Shown here: in pieces, positions 62,102 through 64,000 of the stretch
How the letters are laid out: every line of letters starts with the position of its first letter
Position numbering within the stretch: the first letter of the stretch is position 1
NCBI RefSeq assembly: GCF_028657945.1
Contig: NZ_CP059693.1
Location: forward strand, 434,001-498,000
Direction of reading: 5' to 3'
From: Thalassomonas haliotis
GTDB taxonomy: Bacteria > Pseudomonadota > Gammaproteobacteria > Enterobacterales > Alteromonadaceae
Length of the DNA: 64,000 nucleotides
Made by a program: the position numbers and the translations under genes
Notes under the pieces: generated by a model
Told to the model about the DNA's origin: nothing
Seen by the model: the letters and a program-made list of their open reading frames with translations, nothing else
Database searches by the model: none

Positions 62102-63040
62102 ATGAGTTCGAGAGCAATGAATCAAACAACAAAATCCAATTTATCCCTTAACTGTCCTTTGTGGACAGCCCTGGTTACGCCTTTTCTTGCAGACGGTGAA
62201 ATCGATTTTATCAGCCTTGAAGCCATAGCCCGGGATCAGGCGGATGCCGGTAACGGTATCTTGCTGCTGGGCAGTACCGGCGAAGGTCTGGCCTTATCCT
62301 TTGATGAGCAGCTGAGTATCGTTGAATATATCTGCGGCTTATCCCTAGCCGTGCCGCTGATGGTGGCGGTGGGCGGCTATGATCTGCCTGCCCAGTTAAC
62401 CTGGATTAAAACCTGTAACCGCTTGCCGGTACAGGCTTATCTGCTGGGCAGTCCCTTGTATGCCAAGCCGGGTCCCGAAGGACAATTCCTCTGGTTCAGC
62501 GCCTTGCTGGAGCAGGCGAAATATCCCTGTATGTTATACAACGTGCCCTCCAGAAGTGGTGTTGAACTGGATGTAAACACGCTGGCCAGGCTGCAACAGC
62601 ACCATAACTGCTGGGCGCTAAAAGAGGCCAGCGGCGAACTTGAGCAATTCCTGCGCTACCGCCAGGCCTGTCCTGAACTGGCTTTATATAGCGGTGAAGA
62701 TGCCATGATGCCCTATCTGGCCAGCGCCGGGGCTCAAGGCCTGGTGTCGGTTTGCGCCAACGCCTGGCCCGAAGCGACCCGATCTTATGTCGAATTATCC
62801 CTGGCAGCAGAAAATCAGGGCTTATTTCCCTTATGGCAAAATGCCATTGCCCCGCTTTTTGCCGTGGCCAACCCTATCCCGGTAAAGCAGCTGATGTTTG
62901 AGCAACAGGTATTAAGTTCACCCGTGTTACGTCCCCCCCTGACCCATACCGAATTGCCCGACAGCCAGGCCCTGGTCCATCAGGATCAGCTGATCAGCCA
63001 GTGGCAGGCGCAGCGGCAGGGGCAGGCCTCCCCGAGCTGA
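62102..63040 (+). CDS. dapA: 4-hydroxy-tetrahydrodipicolinate synthase
   Basis: The committed step of lysine synthesis, condensing aspartate semialdehyde and pyruvate. The 312-residue protein has LWTALVTPF, the GSTGEG loop (the usual first Thr is Ser), YNVPSRSG with the catalytic Tyr, and the Schiff-base Lys in WALKEASGE. The start is either the ATG at 62102 or that at 62117, neither with a strong ribosome binding site. It lies 72 bases after a lysine riboswitch and upstream of dapD. It is 20 residues longer than E. coli DapA and somewhat divergent. Confidence 0.93.
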   Translation: MSSRAMNQTTKSNLSLNCPLWTALVTPFLADGEIDFISLEAIARDQADAGNGILLLGSTGEGLALSFDEQLSIVEYICGLSLAVPLMVAVGGYDLPAQLTWIKTCNRLPVQAYLLGSPLYAKPGPEGQFLWFSALLEQAKYPCMLYNVPSRSGVELDVNTLARLQQHHNCWALKEASGELEQFLRYRQACPELALYSGEDAMMPYLASAGAQGLVSVCANAWPEATRSYVELSLAAENQGLFPLWQNAIAPLFAVANPIPVKQLMFEQQVLSSPVLRPPLTHTELPDSQALVHQDQLISQWQAQRQGQASPS

Positions 63041-63166
63041 CTGGGCTGAGCGTTAAGCATTAACTAAATCATTTTAATCATTTTAATCATTTAAACCATT
63101 TACAGCGGTGATATCCGGGTTGGCCCGGGGGCAGGTGCTGACTAAAGAATAATTCAGGAGTAACGA

Positions 63167-63916
63167 ATGAACTGGCAACAAACTATAGAACAATTAGAAG
63201 CCGGATCGGTCAGATCCGCCTATCAGGATGAAACCGGCAACTGGCAGGCAAATGTCGATGCCAAACAGGCAATATTGGCGGCGTTTAAAGCGGGAGAAAA
63301 TGCCGAATTTAACGGCGCCTACCCGGGGTTTGTCGATAAGGGCAATTTGCCCCCCAGGCAATTTAAGGTGGCAGACAAAGTGCGTTTAGTGCCGGGAGGC
63401 TCTTCTGTAAGGCGCGGTGCTTATGTTGCTCCCGGGGTGATTATTATGCCGCCGGCTTATATTAATATCGGCGCTTTTGTTGACAGCGGTACTATGGTGG
63501 ACAGCCATGCCCTGATTGGTTCCTGCGCCCAGGTAGGGAAAAATGTTCATGTCTCGGCGGCGGTGCAAATCGGCGGAGTTTTGGAGCCTGTGGGCGCCAA
63601 GCCTGTGGTTATCGAAGATGAAGTGTTTTTAAGTGCCGGTGTAGTGATAGTCGAAGGCATAGTTGTGAAAAAAGGTGCAGTGATCGCTCCCGGGGTGTCG
63701 CTGTCGGCCTCGGTGCCTGTGTATGACTGCGTCAACCAGAAGCTGCTGGAAAAAGGTGCCGCCATTCCTGAGCGTGCCGTTGTGGTGCCCGGCACCCGCC
63801 CGGTAAAAGGTGACTGGGGCAATGATTTAGGCCTGACCATGGCTTGCGCCTTAATCGTCAAATACCGGGATGAAAAAAGTGATGCCTCACTTACCCTTGA
63901 ATCATTGTTGCGTTAA
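63167..63916 (+). CDS. dapD: 2,3,4,5-tetrahydropyridine-2,6-dicarboxylate N-succinyltransferase
   Basis: Transfers succinyl from succinyl-CoA in the DAP/lysine pathway. The 249-residue protein is a left-handed parallel beta-helix of hexapeptide repeats, with RLVPGGSSVRRGAYVAPGV, MVDSHALIGSCAQVGKNVHVS and GGVLEP in the E. coli DapD order. It is about 25 residues shorter than E. coli DapD because its N-terminal domain is reduced. An AGGAG site precedes the ATG. The riboswitch upstream ties it to lysine supply. Confidence 0.92.
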   Translation: MNWQQTIEQLEAGSVRSAYQDETGNWQANVDAKQAILAAFKAGENAEFNGAYPGFVDKGNLPPRQFKVADKVRLVPGGSSVRRGAYVAPGVIIMPPAYINIGAFVDSGTMVDSHALIGSCAQVGKNVHVSAAVQIGGVLEPVGAKPVVIEDEVFLSAGVVIVEGIVVKKGAVIAPGVSLSASVPVYDCVNQKLLEKGAAIPERAVVVPGTRPVKGDWGNDLGLTMACALIVKYRDEKSDASLTLESLLR

Positions 63917-63942
63917 GGTTTTTGCTCTTAGGAAGAGATGTT

Positions 63943-64000
63943 ATGAATAAAACTCCCCTTTGGTTTGATGAAGAGATCAGGCCGTTATTACAAAGGCATC
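63943..64000 (+). CDS. start of a third lysine-operon gene (truncated by window)
   Basis: An ATG at 63943 with a GGAAGAG site 5 bases upstream opens a frame that reaches the window end: 19 codons, MNKTPLWFDEEIRPLLQRH. It lies 26 bases after dapD, so it belongs to the operon. A decarboxylase (LysA-like) or another DAP-pathway enzyme is a guess from context; the fragment is too short to tell. Confidence 0.7.
   Translation, partial: MNKTPLWFDEEIRPLLQRH

Overview
The window reads as chromosomal DNA of a marine gammaproteobacterium of the order Alteromonadales. A Colwelliaceae / Thalassomonas-like organism is my best guess. The evidence is E. coli-type gene order in several housekeeping blocks, gamma-type ArcA, CpxR and MutL proteins, moderate GC content, and a PEP-CTERM surface-protein system typical of exopolysaccharide-producing marine bacteria. 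No rRNA, tRNA, CRISPR array, transposase or phage gene is visible. Gene names rest on recognised motifs and family resemblance, not on database searches.

Positions 1-11 kb are an envelope / exopolysaccharide region. It opens with the 3' part of a PrsT-type TPR protein. Two tandem paralogous PEP-CTERM proteins of the THxN type follow; each has a sigma-54 promoter, with TGTAA-N8-GAC(A/G) boxes upstream that look like activator sites. Next, on the minus strand, come a ThiF-like adenylyltransferase, a UDP-uronate-type epimerase, a TviB-type nucleotide-sugar dehydrogenase, a PEP-CTERM-associated acyltransferase and a patatin-like lipase. Positions 11-18.5 kb hold a small serine protease and then the conserved block yibQ-envC-gpmI facing yibN-grxC-secB-gpsA, with trmL nearby. 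Positions 18.5-26 kb hold fieF, an alpha/beta hydrolase, cpxA-cpxR facing a cpxP/spy-like gene (with a CpxR-box candidate between them), and a blaI / M56-protease pair.

Positions 26-48.3 kb follow E. coli order closely: psd-rsgA / orn, then queG / nnr-tsaE-amiB-mutL-miaA-hfq-hflX-hflK-hflC-DUF2065-purA. Inserted between orn and queG are a DUF4442 protein, a 1192-residue protein built like a hybrid histidine kinase but apparently lacking the catalytic residues of its modules, and a DUF1289 protein with an N-terminal hexapeptide repeat. Positions 48.3-49.6 kb carry two small overlapping genes of unknown function.

Positions 49.6-64 kb contain gltD-gltB with an ARG-box candidate upstream, folE2 with a terminator-like hairpin just ahead of its ribosome binding site, an Arc-type locus (a histidine kinase upstream of arcA, with a separate HPt gene convergent to arcA), and rsmC. 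The window ends in a lysine operon (dapA, dapD and the start of a third gene). That operon is preceded by a well-formed lysine riboswitch, a sigma-70 promoter candidate and a MetJ-box-like palindrome. The best leads for new biology are the sigma-54/box regulation of the PEP-CTERM pair, the acyltransferase/ThiF/patatin neighbourhood, the degenerate phosphorelay protein, the folE2 leader and the combined control of the dapA operon.
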